This document shows positions 48,301 to 61,240 of a DNA stretch of 64,000 nt, in pieces. Source of the DNA: Ilex aquifolium (lineage: Eukaryota > Streptophyta > Magnoliopsida > Aquifoliales > Aquifoliaceae); the NCBI GenBank assembly GCA_951799425.1, contig OX637393.1:1240001-1304000 (forward strand). Direction: 5' to 3'. The notes under the pieces were generated by a model. It worked only from the letters and a program-made list of their open reading frames with translations, ran no database searches and had not been told where the DNA came from. The position numbers were made by a program, and so were the translations under genes. Each line of letters opens with the position of its first letter. Within the stretch, counting starts at the first letter, position 1.

Positions 48301-51300
48301 AGAAGAAAGGTGAGACACTAAGCCATCAGACACATTTTCTTTGGCATCAACAAAGAGAACGAACAATGACATCGAATTGTGTCTTGATCATTTGGAGAAA
48401 CTGAGTGATGATAGAAAGTACATCGGACTTCCTATGCAAAAGGTATACCAAAGTACAACGGATATGGTTATCTATAAATGTCAAATAGTATCGAGCACCT
48501 GACAGAGCAGTATAAATGGAGAGGGTCCCCAAATATCAGAGTGGATTATGTCAAATGACCTGGGTGACTGGTGCATGCGAGGAATATAACTGGTCCTAAC
48601 ATGTTTCGATAGAGAACATATAACAGTCAAGTTTACCACCAACACAAACATTGCTCAAAGTAGAAAATAACATACATAAATATTTAAAATTTGTATGCCA
48701 AAAACAGTCATGTCACAACTTAACAGTTTGTGACAAAACATCATAGCGACAAGTGTTAGGTAAAATACTAGCATGCAAGTTAGGAACAGATGAAGATAAA
48801 ATAGGTGTAGGCGATGTAAGTGTAGGAACTGGTGAAACTAGAGGTGAATCGCCTAGATAATACAGTTCATCTCTCTCTCTCATGTCTCTTGATAATAATC
48901 TTCTTGGTACTCAAGTCTTGCAAATAACACGAATCAGATAAGAATATGATCGTACAATGAAAATCTCTGGCTAACTGATGTACATATAATAGATTCATGG
49001 CCAGCTTTGGCGCATGAAAAACCAAACGTAATGTAAAGCCATCTAGGAGGCGGAACATGTACGATCGGAACATGTGTCCTATCTGTTAACTGAACTTGTG
49101 TATGTAACTGCTCGTCAAAAGTGGTGAAGTGATGGGCTTCACTTGTCATGTGATCATTTGCACCCGAGTCCAACATCCAAAAGGGAGACAGACTGGCGTC
49201 AACATGACAAGCACGAGGTATACCTGTAGTAGTCACAACAGCAGTAGTCGGATCCTGAGAGGTCAGGGCTGTCGTAAGTATATCCAAGCGAGAAGTGATA
49301 GCATCCATATCACCTTGCCAAGAAGGAGCAGTAGTAGGAGCAGTGACAGTAGGTGGTGGTAACTCAACAATGGCAGCAGTATGACCGCAAGGAGGTGGCT
49401 TAAGCTCCAGATGGAGCTTCTAGCAAGCAGTCCTGAGATGTCCTGGTTGGCCACAATAATCACACTGACGAGAATCCCCCTGTCTGCGTTGATCTGGGGC
49501 GCCCTGACAGTGCTAGTCTAAGCGCTATCAACCCCTGGTTGACAGTCCTGAACGAGATCTTGTAGTAGCTGCAAAGGCTATCTGGTCGGCCTGAGGAGTC
49601 AAGGTCACAATTGAAAGTGATGTAATACGGACGCGGTGCACATGTTGTTCAATCATCGCATACACCTCATAAAGAGACGGAAACCTCATCATCGACAAGA
49701 TATGGGAACTAGGTCCTTCAAACTCAGCACGAAGCCCCATAAGAAACTTGTGAATCCTATTCTCCTGCTCTCGAGTGTGCAAGAATGCCACTCTCTCGGG
49801 CTCTATCCTCGGAATAGCAGCAAGTGGACGTAGAGTCTCATACTCACGCCAGTGTTGGGTTAAATAGCCATAATAATCCTGAACCGTCATATCTCTCTGT
49901 CGGGCATATGATAGCTCCAGAGAAAGCTCATAAACATGAACTCCTCGTCCTGACTAGGAATACATATCTGATAATGCGTTCCATAGCTGCGGAACAAAGT
50001 TATGAAACTGGTGACTCCTGTAAAAGATGGCTCCATCGAGTCAAAAAACATCCAAGAATAGCGCAGTTCTCAAAGAACCATGCAGAATATCTAGGGTCGT
50101 CATTAGCTGGTCTTGGGTGAGATTCCGTCAGCTAACTAAGTTTCCCTACATGGCCTAAGAAAAGCTGGAATGAGCGTGACCACTCAGCAAAGTTACGGTC
50201 ATTCAACAACTGTGTTGTAATCTTCTGAGAGATCATATCCGGTATTGCTGGTAATACAATTGTGTCAGTAGGTATTATATATTGGTCAAACACATAAATG
50301 TGGGAGAACTAGACAGTATATTTCAAGTGAAAATACTAACAGTAGGGGTCTCAAGTCCCTCAATAGTAGCCATATCAACAACAATACGTGGGCACTCATG
50401 ACATAAAATACTCTAAGATCAATAGAGGGACAAAATAAGGGAGAACAATATACCTCCAGTCCAGTCGAACAGTAGCGACAAATAAAGAAGGTTCAGAAAG
50501 TTATCAAATAATCAGGTCACGATGCCCAGAAATCCAGTAAATATATTAAGGATCTACACATCAAAAGCAGATCAATGGAGAAAAGGATCTAACCCCTCTT
50601 AAAAGGTCCTAGATGCTGCAATCCTAGGAAAAAGAAGTCAGTGATGCGAAGAGATGGCGGCACTGCGACGAAGAGCGCGAAGCACGAAGGTGGGGCAGCT
50701 GGGTTGGGTCACTGTTTGGGTTGGGTTTGCTTGGGTGGGTTCGCTGCTGGGTTGGGTAGTGGGTTTTGTCGCTGGGTTGCTGTCTGGCTGGGGCTGGGCC
50801 TGGTTAGTCTGCTGCTGGATTAGGTTAGCTGTCTAAGGTTAGCTGGTTTGTTTTGTGTTGTGCTGTCGCTGCTATGTTTACTTGTTGGGTGTTGTGCTGT
50901 CGCTGGTTTGCTTGTTGGGTTTTGTCGTTGGTGTAGTTGTAGTTGCTGAGAGGTATGCTGGCAGTCGGTGCTTGCTGGAAGGTGGGATGGTGGCTGGCAG
51001 TTGTCTGGCAGTGGCTGGTGGTTGCTGGTTTGTGGGCAGTGGCGACTGATGATTGGGTAGGATGGAGTTTAGGGCTAGGATTAGGGTTAGGGTTGATGGC
51101 TAGGGTTAGAGGTCGGATTTGACTCTAATACCAACTTGAAATATCTGTCAGTCAAAAAGGGATGCAAACTAAGTATAGAGCCCCCGTATATATAACCAAA
51201 CAATAGTATAAAAAGACATGAACATCCCTCTGGTCTAGGCAAGACATAAAAGTCGAAATAAGGGTAAAAAGGCAAAACCCTAATAAACTAGACTATAACT

Positions 51301-54300
51301 CCAACACCAAGAAAGAATTAACTGTTTCTTTATATTATTTTGGTATGATAGTTCACGGTAGCTCATTATTTCTAAATTTGATTTTACCCAAAAAATGCCA
51401 ATACTCTCAGTTGGCTTCTTGCATGTTGTTTTTATGTTTTTGATTCTGTAATATTTCTATGTTTCTGCTTCAGTTTGCCCTCTGGTTTTCCCCAACATGA
51501 GCCATGTCATAAAGGGCTGTGCAAATGGGATAAGCAACCAGACAGCATGCTGTGATGCGATGGACAGCTATGTGGCACACTTGCAAAAACAGAGCTTCAT
51601 AACGAACTTGCAAGCTTTGGATTGTGCTGCATCACTTGGAATGAAACTACAGAAAGCAAATATAACCAAAAATGTCTATAGTCTCTGCCGTATTAGCCTT
51701 AAGGATTTTTCCCTCCAAGGTTAGCGTTGTTTCACTATGCCACTTCAATTAGCAAAGAAAAAGTATATTTCCTACACAAATTAAAGCTGACACCAATACA
51801 TGATTTGTTTGTCATCTTTCATGTTGATTGGATCTGGCAATCTTCATTTTGACAGCCCCAATTGGAATGCAAGGTAATTTGTTATTTTATTTGATGTGCT
51901 GACAATATTATTCTACTAAATGTCCTTTAATTAATCCTCTACCTTTACAATTTATTTTGTCTCCTCCAAAGTCCTATGTAGCCCTCAGATCATTTGGTTT
52001 TATCAACAGCTCAATTACTTCTAGGTTTTAACCACAAAATTATCTTCTTCTTTCTGGTGTATATTGTTTTAACCATGTTCAATTCTCGAGAGCTGATGTT
52101 GGTGCGATCAGTGTAGCCTAGGTTCATACTTTTGCATTGGAGTTAGGAGGAACCATTTGCTTTGTATTGGATAGGTTTTACTAAAAATGCAATGCTAAGC
52201 TCGTAAAACTTCAGAAAGTCATGAATGGTCAAGACAAGGCATGGGCAACATGATAGATTCTGATGAATACAGCCATCTAGTGTGCAGTCTAAAACATTAA
52301 TATGTGCTACTGAACTAACTTACTATAGTTTTATATAGGCTTGGCAGTTTTAGACATGATCCGTGAGCTTGACATGAAATTAACATAGAATTATTGGGTG
52401 CGTGTGGTAAACCGGTGGATGCATTAGACCCATCAAATAAATGGGTGGACATGAATCCGGTTAAACACAACACAAAATTGCAACCATGGTTGACACATGG
52501 ATTATGCACCAAATGAACTCAGGATAACACAAATCTGGCTGTGCATGATTATACATGATTATAAATGGGTCGGGTATGGGTTGAGAAAATTTCAATATGA
52601 CACGACTTATACACCGTATGAACTCATCACGACACGATTTATCAACAACCCCAGTGTGACATTTTAGGTTGGGTATTCAATGTTCATGACAATTAGATAA
52701 GCAAAATCATATCCAACATTCTCCTCTCTGCACAGTCTATTAAAAGAATATCATATGTCCCTTTGCCCCATTCGAGTATTCTTATCACTTTCACAATACA
52801 CTCATCATCTCATCCATCATCCGGATTGTCATCCTCATTGATATCTTCCTCCTAGAATAGTTTATGTTTTTTTCCAGACAGAAAAACAGATGAAAAGTCA
52901 AAATTTTTTGAAAGATCAAGTTCTTTTGCCAAATCACAGTATACATTTGTTTGCAATCTAGTAGTAGCTTGATATTCCTGACATTTTCAGAATTCTTTCA
53001 ATCTGCAGTACCTTTTGTATTTCTCTTATGGAGCAAGAAACTCAGAAAACAGAACCAAAAGATAAATTGTTTTGATAATTTTTTAAAAGATAGCATTCGA
53101 TTGCATTAATTTCAACTGACCATCAAATCACTAGAAAAAAAATAGAAAAATGCTAGGGGAACCATTCGGGTTGGGGGGGGGGGGGAGTTGCTTTGAAATT
53201 TTGGCTTAAAGGTATTGTCTACAAACTAGTTCTCTCTTAATGAGTTATTTAAAAATATTTCTTCCTATGCTGTGCTTCTGTACAGAACTTGCCTTATTGA
53301 ATAGAATCTACAGTTACTAACCTCTCTTTGTTTGCTTTGGAAATAGAGTCCGGTTGCCTTTTGCCGAGCTTGCCTTCAGATATAACATTTGATAAATCGT
53401 CAGGAGTCAGCTTCATTTGTGATTTGAATGATAACATTCCAGCTCCTTGGCCCTCTACTTCTCAATTACCAGCTTCATCATGCAACAAAAGTATGTGGAC
53501 CTGATTATTTCTGTTTAGTTAAATTGGTTTATCAAAGTTTTTTCCCGATGTAAAATAATGCGAACTCTGCTAGTTTCCCTTGGATATGAAAACTAATTTA
53601 TATCTGAACTTTTTGGCATTGTAGCTGTCAAAATTCCTGCACTTCCTGCAGTGGCATCGGGGCAAAGCTGTAAGCATGCACATTACTTTCTCCAAATTTC
53701 ACATTTATGCTTTTATTTTTTGCACCAGTAGTCAAGGTGAGGTTCAACAGGATTTGAGGCATTAACTTAATGGATTGTGTGGGGCACCTACATGCATCGC
53801 AGCAAATGAAGTGACCAATTGCTGATTGATACCATCTGAATGTCGAGAAAAATTATGCAACAACAGATCATCTAATAATCCTAAACACATGAATAAGAAA
53901 TGAATGTTTTCCTATAAAAATATCAACCATAAATCAAAATCCACACACCAAACTTATAGAATGTTGGGGTTCTGTAGTAAAATATTTGACTTATGGGTTA
54001 CTAATAATGGTGTCCGCTGGCTTGTCAATCCCTCAAAGATGGTCAACCAAGTTAGATTTTGTGAACTAGCTTTATAAGATCCCTTCTCCTCTAGTTAAAG
54101 TCATGAACTTCTTTCAAAACAGGAGACAAGGAGCATTGAAAGATGGTTTACTTGATTAACCTCAACCCCTTCATCACCAAAGGGATCAAACTTGGAAACC
54201 CCATCTGAGAAGTAGCAAATCAAACTTGGAACTATTTTCCGTCCACATCAACCCCTTATTATCTGCAACCAATCTTGGAAATCTTTGCACACCCCACAAC

Positions 54301-55222
54301 CATGGTGGTGGTGTATCTGTGGTTTTATTTTGTCTGCCAAGATAAATAATTTGCCTTGACCATTGGTCTCTGGAAGCTGCCTTCCAATTATCATACTGAT
54401 GTGGCTTCTCATTACCATACTGTCATCCCAGAATTAGTTGGACGAATTGTTCAATAGCCTCGAGAAACTATAGAACTCGTGAGATAGCAGCATGGAAAAA
54501 AAGAATAGACGTGATTCGATAAGCATTTACGATTTTAAGGATGACAGAAATGGTGATTTTTGTTTTGTGAAAATAAATTGTGGGCAAAAGCTTTGAATAA
54601 TGACTGAGAATTTGCCTTTCCCCCTTTTTTTGAGCACAAAACAGGCAGTGGTGCTAGATTTGTGAAATCGTCTGCTTGCAAAGTTTGGGGGGCACTGGCA
54701 ATAAGCCAGTAGTTAGCTGAGACGATAGAAAACAGTCTTTAAGAATTCATTTTTCACTTGACCATTCTGGAAAAAACCCGAGTGCCTGCTCATAAGCTAA
54801 ATCTTCAACGTGAGAGGATCTATCATCCATTTGAAAGCTAGTTTGAAGCCAAGAAGTGTAGGAAAGGAATAAGTGGGAATTACCACTTGCAAGAACTGGT
54901 CCAATTTTGTTTGCCCTGGTAAACTTAAGTGGTATTCTTTTCCAATCACTCACTGTATACCTCTGAAATTCTTTCTTTCTTCGTTTTGAAGTTTTAAAAA
55001 AAAAATGATCGGAAGAAGAAAGGAATTAGCCAATTACAAAACCATATCCTGAGTCTTTGCCTCCTCACTTTTGTAAGCTTCGGAATATGGAAGAGAGGAG
55101 GTTTATGTTTCTAATTGAATTTGCTTGTGTTTGGCCTTCTTGTCTTTGCAGGTCTGTACAGTGAACATGTAGTGTATCTTCTGCTCTTTGCAGCCTTAGT
55201 GGTTCTCATGCTTCTCCTTTAA
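42343..55222 (+). CDS. GPI-anchored protein, At1g61900-like, eight coding exons
   Basis: Coding exons: 42343-42406, 44535-44714, 44820-45425, 51474-51719, 51856-51873, 53347-53490, 53625-53669 and 55152-55222. All junctions are GT-AG in phase 1, giving 457 residues. A signal peptide (MRKGVAQNLNLYLLNVILLLF) opens the protein. Then come LPEISP..PFLP-like prolines, a Cys-rich ectodomain (LCMLNF, DCMAVFAPFLANVICCPQLEATL, NECCEQVCQNAISEAAKKLAL, RGLSNCN, VCPLVFPNM, NQTACCDAM) and a C-terminal hydrophobic run VVYLLLFAALVVLMLLL at the stop, a GPI-attachment signal. The ectodomain matches the 'uncharacterized GPI-anchored protein At1g61900' family, which to my knowledge carries a SPARK-type extracellular domain. 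Exon 5 is an 18-nt microexon. Intron 4 holds an antisense copia element. The function of the family is unknown. Confidence 0.93.
42407..44534 (+). other. intron 1 of the GPI-anchored protein gene
   Basis: A 2.1-kb intron from donor GTGAGT to acceptor TGAACAG. It contains no recognised gene. Frames inside it on either strand lack domain features. A (TG)n run is at about 44353-44368. Confidence 0.7.
45886..46045 (-). repeat. copia 3' LTR (minus-strand element)
   Basis: Partner of 51135-51307, with several substitutions and an indel between them. It is preceded on the minus strand by the polypurine tract TTGTGAGGGAG. Confidence 0.9.
46046..49890 (-). pseudogene. copia Gag-Pol remnants with many frame breaks
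   Basis: Minus strand, 5' to 3'. 49890-49528 has a UBN2-type gag core (MGLRAEFEGPSSHILS, PSLYEVYAMIEQ). A CCHC-knuckle remnant lies near 49470-49400 (CDYCGQPGHL). 49308-49050 has the protease motif WMLDSGANDHMT. Integrase-like remnants follow (about 48530-47918). 47454-47260 shows the start of reverse transcriptase (WVYTLKF, GFTQVPGRDF, TFAPVAKL). 46990-46754 carries YVDNIIITGD, a variant of the polymerase YVDD box with N for the second D. 46505-46050 is RNase H (SRSSTEAEYQAL, LYCDNQSAIQLA, HIEIDVHFLREK). Frames change at several points and stops interrupt them, so no full polyprotein can be made. Confidence 0.88.
50380..51120 (-). other. copia leader region, G-rich on the plus strand
   Basis: Between the primer-binding site and gag. 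50690-51060 is a degenerate GGTTGGGT / GCTGGTTTG array on the plus strand. 51061-51110 contains GGATTAGGGTTAGGGTT and GGCTAGGGTTAG (on the element's own strand CCCTAACCCTAA). It carries no coding frame of the element. Confidence 0.6.
51135..51307 (-). repeat. copia 5' LTR (minus-strand element)
   Basis: Matches 45886-46045: shared blocks AACCAAACAATAGTATAAAA, GAACATCCCTCTGGTCTAGG and AATAAACTAGACTATAACTC. It contains TATATATACGGGGG on the minus strand as a promoter candidate. It has about 13 extra bases (GTCAAAAAGGGA region) relative to the other LTR. Confidence 0.9.
51874..53346 (+). other. intron 5 of the GPI-anchored protein gene
   Basis: 1.5 kb from donor GTAATT to acceptor AAATAG. 52330-52680 is a dispersed repeat fragment with words such as GACACGACTT, ACACAACACAAAATTG and ATCACGACACG. 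A 13-base G run starts at about 53174. Confidence 0.65.
53670..55151 (+). other. intron 7 of the GPI-anchored protein gene
   Basis: 1.5 kb from donor GTAAGC to acceptor TTTGCAG. No gene or clear repeat is recognised inside. Confidence 0.65.
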
Positions 55223-58200
55223 ATTTCAGTTGAGCCATTCTTGCTCCTTTATTTATGGAGAGAAATTGTTACTTGCACATGATGTATGTAGCAGTCCTTG
55301 GACAACAAAGAAAATCAGATGAAGTTGTATCAGTGAAAGATCATCCATGTTCAGGTCTCACCTGTATAAATCCAAGAGTTTCGTATGAGGTGAATTCATC
55401 GTATGGCGAATTCAAGTTTAGATTTCGTATCACTTTTATTCATTATTCTTGCATGCTTATGTAATAAAATTTTGTAGAGAAATATTTGACAAGATTAGAA
55501 AGGTCATGTAATTTACTCAACTTGAATCAAATATTGTATATTTGGATTGCAGAACAAGCAGAGAGTGTTGCAAGTATTTTTCCCTCTTTTTCAACTTGTA
55601 AGTGGATTATGGCTGATTTTCTACTGGTCCCTTATGCTAATCTTTCAATACTATATCAGAAGTTACAGTGAGGTTAAGTAACGATGCATATATGCCAAGT
55701 TACGACTCAATAGATTGAGATAAGATTGATTTAAAAAATTTGGGATCGAACCAAGTTTTTGAGGGTTAGAGTTAGAACCGATACAAAAGACTTGTAGTAA
55801 ATCCCTAGTTTTTTTTATGTTGAGTTAGAAGTGATACAGAAAACTTGGAAATGATACCAGTTTCTTAAATCGATCCTGAGCTTTTTCAGCTTGATTCCAA
55901 ACTTTTGTTCTTTGGATCGATCCCAAGTTTTTGGATATCGTTAAACTTCAATTTCATGTAGTCGTAATATGATCTATGGGTTGTAACTTGTCCTAATTCT
56001 TTCTCGTTATGGTATTGAGTTGGTAATGTAGGTTTTTCCTTCGTTTAGATCAACTAATTGTTTAGTTCTTCAAACATAGTAAAACGAAACCTCATATTCT
56101 AAAGAGTAAGTTATAGAACATCAAGATTCATAAGCCATTGTATTTATACATGGTGATGCACCTTGTTATCTTTGTTTTTATACATGATGTTCACCATGTC
56201 CTGTTTATGTGTAGTTAGTGATTCACAATCAAATTATCTGAAATTTCATTATTCGACTTCGCATACCTTCAATTACGTGTTTTGCATATCAAACTGTCTT
56301 CTGCACGCGAGAATAAAATTATGTATATCTAATCATTTGCAGATCTCGTAGCAGTGAACGAGTTGTACATTGAATAGGTTTAAAGTGAACCATCCTTGTC
56401 TGAATATTAGTTAGGATGGCTCTGTTGAATATAAAAGACAAAAGTGCAGGTTTAAAGTGAGAAAATTTAATATATCCAATGAATTATCAAATTGCGTGAT
56501 TACCTAATAGTAATAGGGAGGTAAGTGACACTTTGTTTTTATTCTCTTTGTGTACTAAAGAACTGAGGTTGTCCATCCACTTTAAATAATTTAGTAAAGT
56601 GTCACCATTCGATTCTAATTTTTAATAAGACTTTGTCATCTTTCATGTTGTGTACTTGTATTAGAAATTTCTTTACTCACAAACGATTCATTTTATAATC
56701 GTGTGTAGTCGGGTTTATATTATGTATATTTTGTATAATCTCGGATTTGTAACGTTTTTACGAAGTTTGGCGAGCCTAACTTCATTACGACATGAACTTG
56801 TTGTGGCTAAATTTATGTTTAATAGTTTTAATAGGTTTAAGTGACAAATAGATAGACGAGTAATAAAACATAAAACAACTAAACACAACGCACAACACAA
56901 ACTCATTAAAAATTATTTATATACGATACGAATTTAAAATAAATCAGTTAAATTTGAACTGAAACAAATTTAAGCACAACGAAACTTAAAGACAACACCA
57001 CCATCCATTATCAGGGTTCAGCTCTTCTGTAGTACAACAGGGGGTGTTGTTCCCCAAACGACTTCGTTTTATATGTAAAACAATATCATTTTAAGGAACA
57101 ACATTTATAATGTACAACTGGGGAGTTATACCCTCCATTATCATTGATCTCACCGACACTTAATGAATGGGATGTCCACAAATTTGCCAGTTGAGGGCCA
57201 AGCAGTGCAAAACTTTATTTCTTTTCTAAAAAAAAGGTAGACTGCCTTTATGTTGATATAATTTATTGACTTAATTCATTAGAATTATTAAATTTATTGT
57301 GGGTTCCAATAAATATTAGAGCCCGCTATCAATACAATAGTTGTTGTGAACGATTAGGTCAGTAAATTAAATCCAAGTAACATCGTGCATCCGGTTATCG
57401 TGTTGAAATATTATTTTTGGGTGTTATATTTTTTGTTTTTTATTTAATAAGAATTGAACATGTAGAAAATTATTTATATTATTATAATAATTTTTAAATT
57501 AATGTTCATAAATTATTCAAATCAACGATATCAAATTTCGATACGATAACTTTGCTGTAAATTATTGTACATTATAGACCCACCAGTGGGTATGCATGCT
57601 TGCTTAATTGCCATCTTTTTCTTTATCAGCCAGTGCACTTCTTTATTGTCTCAGGAATGATTGGACAAGTCGCTGTTGGGTGTGAATTGCAACAAAACTG
57701 CTGCTTTCGAACGTTGAAAGCTAATTATTTACTTGGTTTTATAGAGTTGTGTTTTTTTATCTGTCATTTTTGAATCATATATAATTCCTCGTGTTTTATC
57801 ACAAGAAACGAGGGGAAAGAATAAGCTTGACTCGACCGATTTAGGAAAATAAAGTCACCAGTGTGGCTTTAAAGAAAGGCGCAGAGCCGTTAGATGTAAA
57901 AACATAATCCATTACACACAAGACGCTTTTATTATAGTCCGAGTTAAGCGGGTTTGTCGCTTATTGCAATTTATTTATTAGTGTTTGGATCATGCGTGTT
58001 ATTTAGTGTTTTTGTTTTCAAGTTTGTATTATGTTATTGTCAAAAATTATCTCCGGTACATAACTTCTTCTAGCAATAAATGTAGCTTGATATTTTTTTA
58101 GTCCTTTCTCACCTGTCACCAACACATCCATTTAAGGCTACCCACTTAAGTGTATCACTAACCCCAAAGTTGAAAAGATAGATAGTATTGAATAAATATA

Positions 58201-59830
58201 TATAACTTCAATATATTTAAGATGAAAAGACCTCGGGTTGTTATTTCGAGATCTTTAGTTTGAATCTCGTAATATATTTTGTTGGATTTGATACACATAT
58301 TTTATGCATTTACAAGTGAAATTCTGTGCTCAAGTTATAGTTATTTTCTTGAGCATTAGTTGTAAAAGTGATTAGGATGGCAAAGGCTTTTAGTTGCCAA
58401 TGCCCTCTACAGGGTACAGTCCAAGAGGGTCCTTCCCAAACTTTTTCTTTTTTCATTTTAGCTCTTGTGTTTCGCATGCGTAAGAGATTAGTTCATGTGA
58501 TTCGAGTCAAAATCCGATCTATTTACGGATCAACTTGCATGGTTGTCAAGGAGGTATCAGCCCCTGAAAAACTTGATAAGGCCTAGGCTGATGATGCCAA
58601 GAGATTTTGGACCACCTTACTATTGCATTTTGTCATGTTTTATTTCCACAGCGTCAATCCACTCCGTTGCTTATTGTTTGTTTTCAAAAGAAACTATATT
58701 TTTGTACCATTGTATTGTATGTTATCATTATTATGTCTGTTTGTGTGATTGTTGGTTGGTTTGTGTTGTAATTTTGTGAATTTGTGTTGGATAGGAGAGA
58801 GAGGGAGAACCACAATAAGCACTAGCACTAGCAATGTCAATGAATTGAATTTAATCTGACCCGGTCGAAGTTTGTTCATCAGTGTATCTGAATTCAATCC
58901 GAATTCATTTATATATCTTGAATCAGATATAGATATGGATATATATAAATCTGATTTGATAAAAAATTAATTCAATATATACATATAATATATATATACT
59001 AGTAATTGTCAATACCTAAAGGCATTACGTTACTTGTAAGAAAATATAAATATTTGTTCATAAATAAAAACAATATATAATACAATTTAAACAATACAAC
59101 GATCAAATTGACATTGTTCAACCTGCATGCAGAACATATATAATTAAGACTTTTATATAACGAAAGTCACGTTAGAACTACTGCAACATATTAATTCAAA
59201 CATCTGAAAAAAATATAAGTATTATTGATCAAACATCCACGATTTCAATATTTTTAATAAATTTTATTTCAAATTTCAAAAAAATATAACTATTTATTTT
59301 TCTGTAAGTTTCTACCTAAAGTTCATAACATTATCTCTGTACCATTTTTCCAATGTGAGTTCGTGTAATTTTTGTGAGGAAATCGTTCAAAAGTTTCATG
59401 CGAATTCTCATAAATATAAAAAAAATTGTTGAGAAATTAAGATCAGTTTTTATTTGAGTTCAACTTGAATATTCGTAAAATTCAATTGAATTTAAGTTTA
59501 AGTAAGAATTTATACTTTATAGTCGACAGTCAAATTCACATAAATTCGAGTCTTAATTATAATCACGTCAAATTGAGAATTGAATTTAAGTTCGATACAT
59601 AAATTTACAAATTAATTCTTATTTATTCCTGTTCACAGTGACCCCATAATTTTTTTTTAATTTAATTATTCTTTTTTATTTTTACAATCAATTTCGACTT
59701 CAACTTGAATACCTGTAAATTCAAGTAAAGTTAAGTTTAAGCAAAAATATATATTTTATACTTGACAATCAAATTCAGCTCAATTCGAATCATAATCACT
59801 TCGAACCAATAATCGAGTAAAATAAAAGAA
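55223..59830. other. intergenic, no recognised gene
   Basis: About 4.6 kb of AT-rich DNA with short unrelated open frames (for example 58368-58586) that show no domain features. 56700-57000 and 57950-58030 carry fragments of the GTCGTG/ACACGACAC dispersed repeat. Confidence 0.45.
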
Positions 59831-59967
59831 TTCTTGTAATTTTTGGTCAGCAAAAAAAATTTGGAGGAGGAGTTTCGATCGTTTGATCAATAATTTTAAA
59901 ATAATCTGACCAATCGAAAAGTTCAAGACAAACAATGCTAGTTTTTTTATTATATAGATATATCACA

Positions 59968-60041
<74 letters not shown>

Positions 60042-60242
60042 CGTTTATTATACCATTCGAATATTATAATATTTTTATTTTAATACAAAATATAACCTAT
60101 ATTATAGTCATTCTACTCGTTTTCACGCAAAGAATATGTATTTAAGGTCTATTTGTTTATTTGAAATTTTTAAAAATAATTTTTAATTATTTAGAATCAT
60201 AATTAATGTGTTAGCGATAAATTTTTATGCTGGTCGTCACAG

Positions 60243-60283
<41 letters not shown>

Positions 60284-60606
60284 GTTGACTGAGAAATATA
60301 TTTATATATTTGTGATATATTATTCGCCTATTATACCATTCGAATACTATAATATTTTTATTTCAATACGAAATATGACTTATAGTCATTTGAGTCGTTT
60401 TTCGCGCAAATAATTTGTATTTAACGTTCATTTGTTTATTTGAAAAATTTAAAAATAACCCCTAATTATATAAAATCATAATTAATGACTTAATTAAAGT
60501 GTTAGCGATTAATTTTTATACTGGTCGTCATAGTATGTGAGAGGGAGAGAAAGTTGATTGAGAGAGATGTGTGAAAGAGACGTTTGAGCTGCATGAGCAT
60601 AAGATA

Positions 60607-60665
<59 letters not shown>

Positions 60666-61030
60666 ATAAGGGAGATATGAGTCTTAGAATAGTGAAAGAA
60701 ATGAAAGTCTTCTTCAAAAAATTAGGGGAGAGGGGAGGAATTTTCATTAGGACCGTCGGATCAATAATCTCATCAAACGATCTGAGCAGCGAAAAACCTA
60801 AGACAAACAATCTAACTACTTTATTATATAATTTAAAAAAATTTGGGGGGGGGGGGAAGGGGAGAAATTTTGCATTAGGACCGTCAGATCAATAATCTCC
60901 TCAAACGATCTGAGCCGCGAAAAGCTCAAAACAAACAATCTAGTTATTTTATTATATAGATATATGTATGACATTTATTACATATATGTATATATAAATA
61001 CACATATATGTATATTGATTATTTGTATTT
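59831..61030. repeat. complex local duplications with (TA)n and (GA)n microsatellites
   Basis: About 225-bp segments starting near 60040 and 60323 (offset 283 bp) are diverged copies (TTATACCATTCGAATA, TAATATTTTTATTT, GTGTTAGCGAT, CTGGTCGTCA). A second motif (AGGACCGTCGGATCAATAAT .. AACGATCTGAG .. CAAACAATCTA) occurs near 59870-59964, 60747-60835 and 60875-60962. (TA)n lies at 59972-60038, and (GA)n at about 60248-60280 and 60611-60662. A 12-base G run is near 60845. Confidence 0.75.
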
Positions 61031-61240
61031 GATCTTTAAAAAAAAGTATTTCTTAAAATTTTGGTGAAATACGAATTGAATTAGGTAATTGTACCGAATG
61101 TCTGATTAAAAATGAATTTGGATATGGACTAATATTTTTGTATTCGTTCAAACGGATCAAATTTTCAATAATAGATTTTTTAATTGAATTCGGATGAACC
61201 CAAATTTGATCTGAATCTAATCCGTCGACAAGTCTAACGC

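Larger units (their letters stand above)
45886..51307 (-). mobile_element. Ty1/copia retrotransposon, antisense in intron 4 of the GPI-anchored protein gene
   Basis: About 5.4 kb, read on the minus strand. Short LTRs lie at 51307-51135 and 46045-45886, starting GTGTTGGAG and ending ATTTCAAG, and a flanking 5-bp repeat CAAGA lies at 45881-45885 and 51308-51312. The primer-binding site TGGTATTAGAGTC (51133-51121) resembles that for initiator Met-tRNA. A purine-rich tract TTGTGAGGGAG lies next to the 3' LTR (about 46055-46045). Gag, protease, integrase, reverse transcriptase and RNase H remnants follow in the usual copia order. The LTRs differ by indels and the frame is broken repeatedly, so it is old and inactive. 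Confidence 0.92.

Noticed and set aside
51061..51110. Interstitial telomere array
   Set aside because: Only two or three TTAGGG-type words, not tandem TTTAGGG repeats; it lies in a retrotransposon leader.
58368..58779. Two short overlapping frames with hydrophobic stretches
   Set aside because: No domain features, no upstream promoter signals and no family resemblance that I could recognise.
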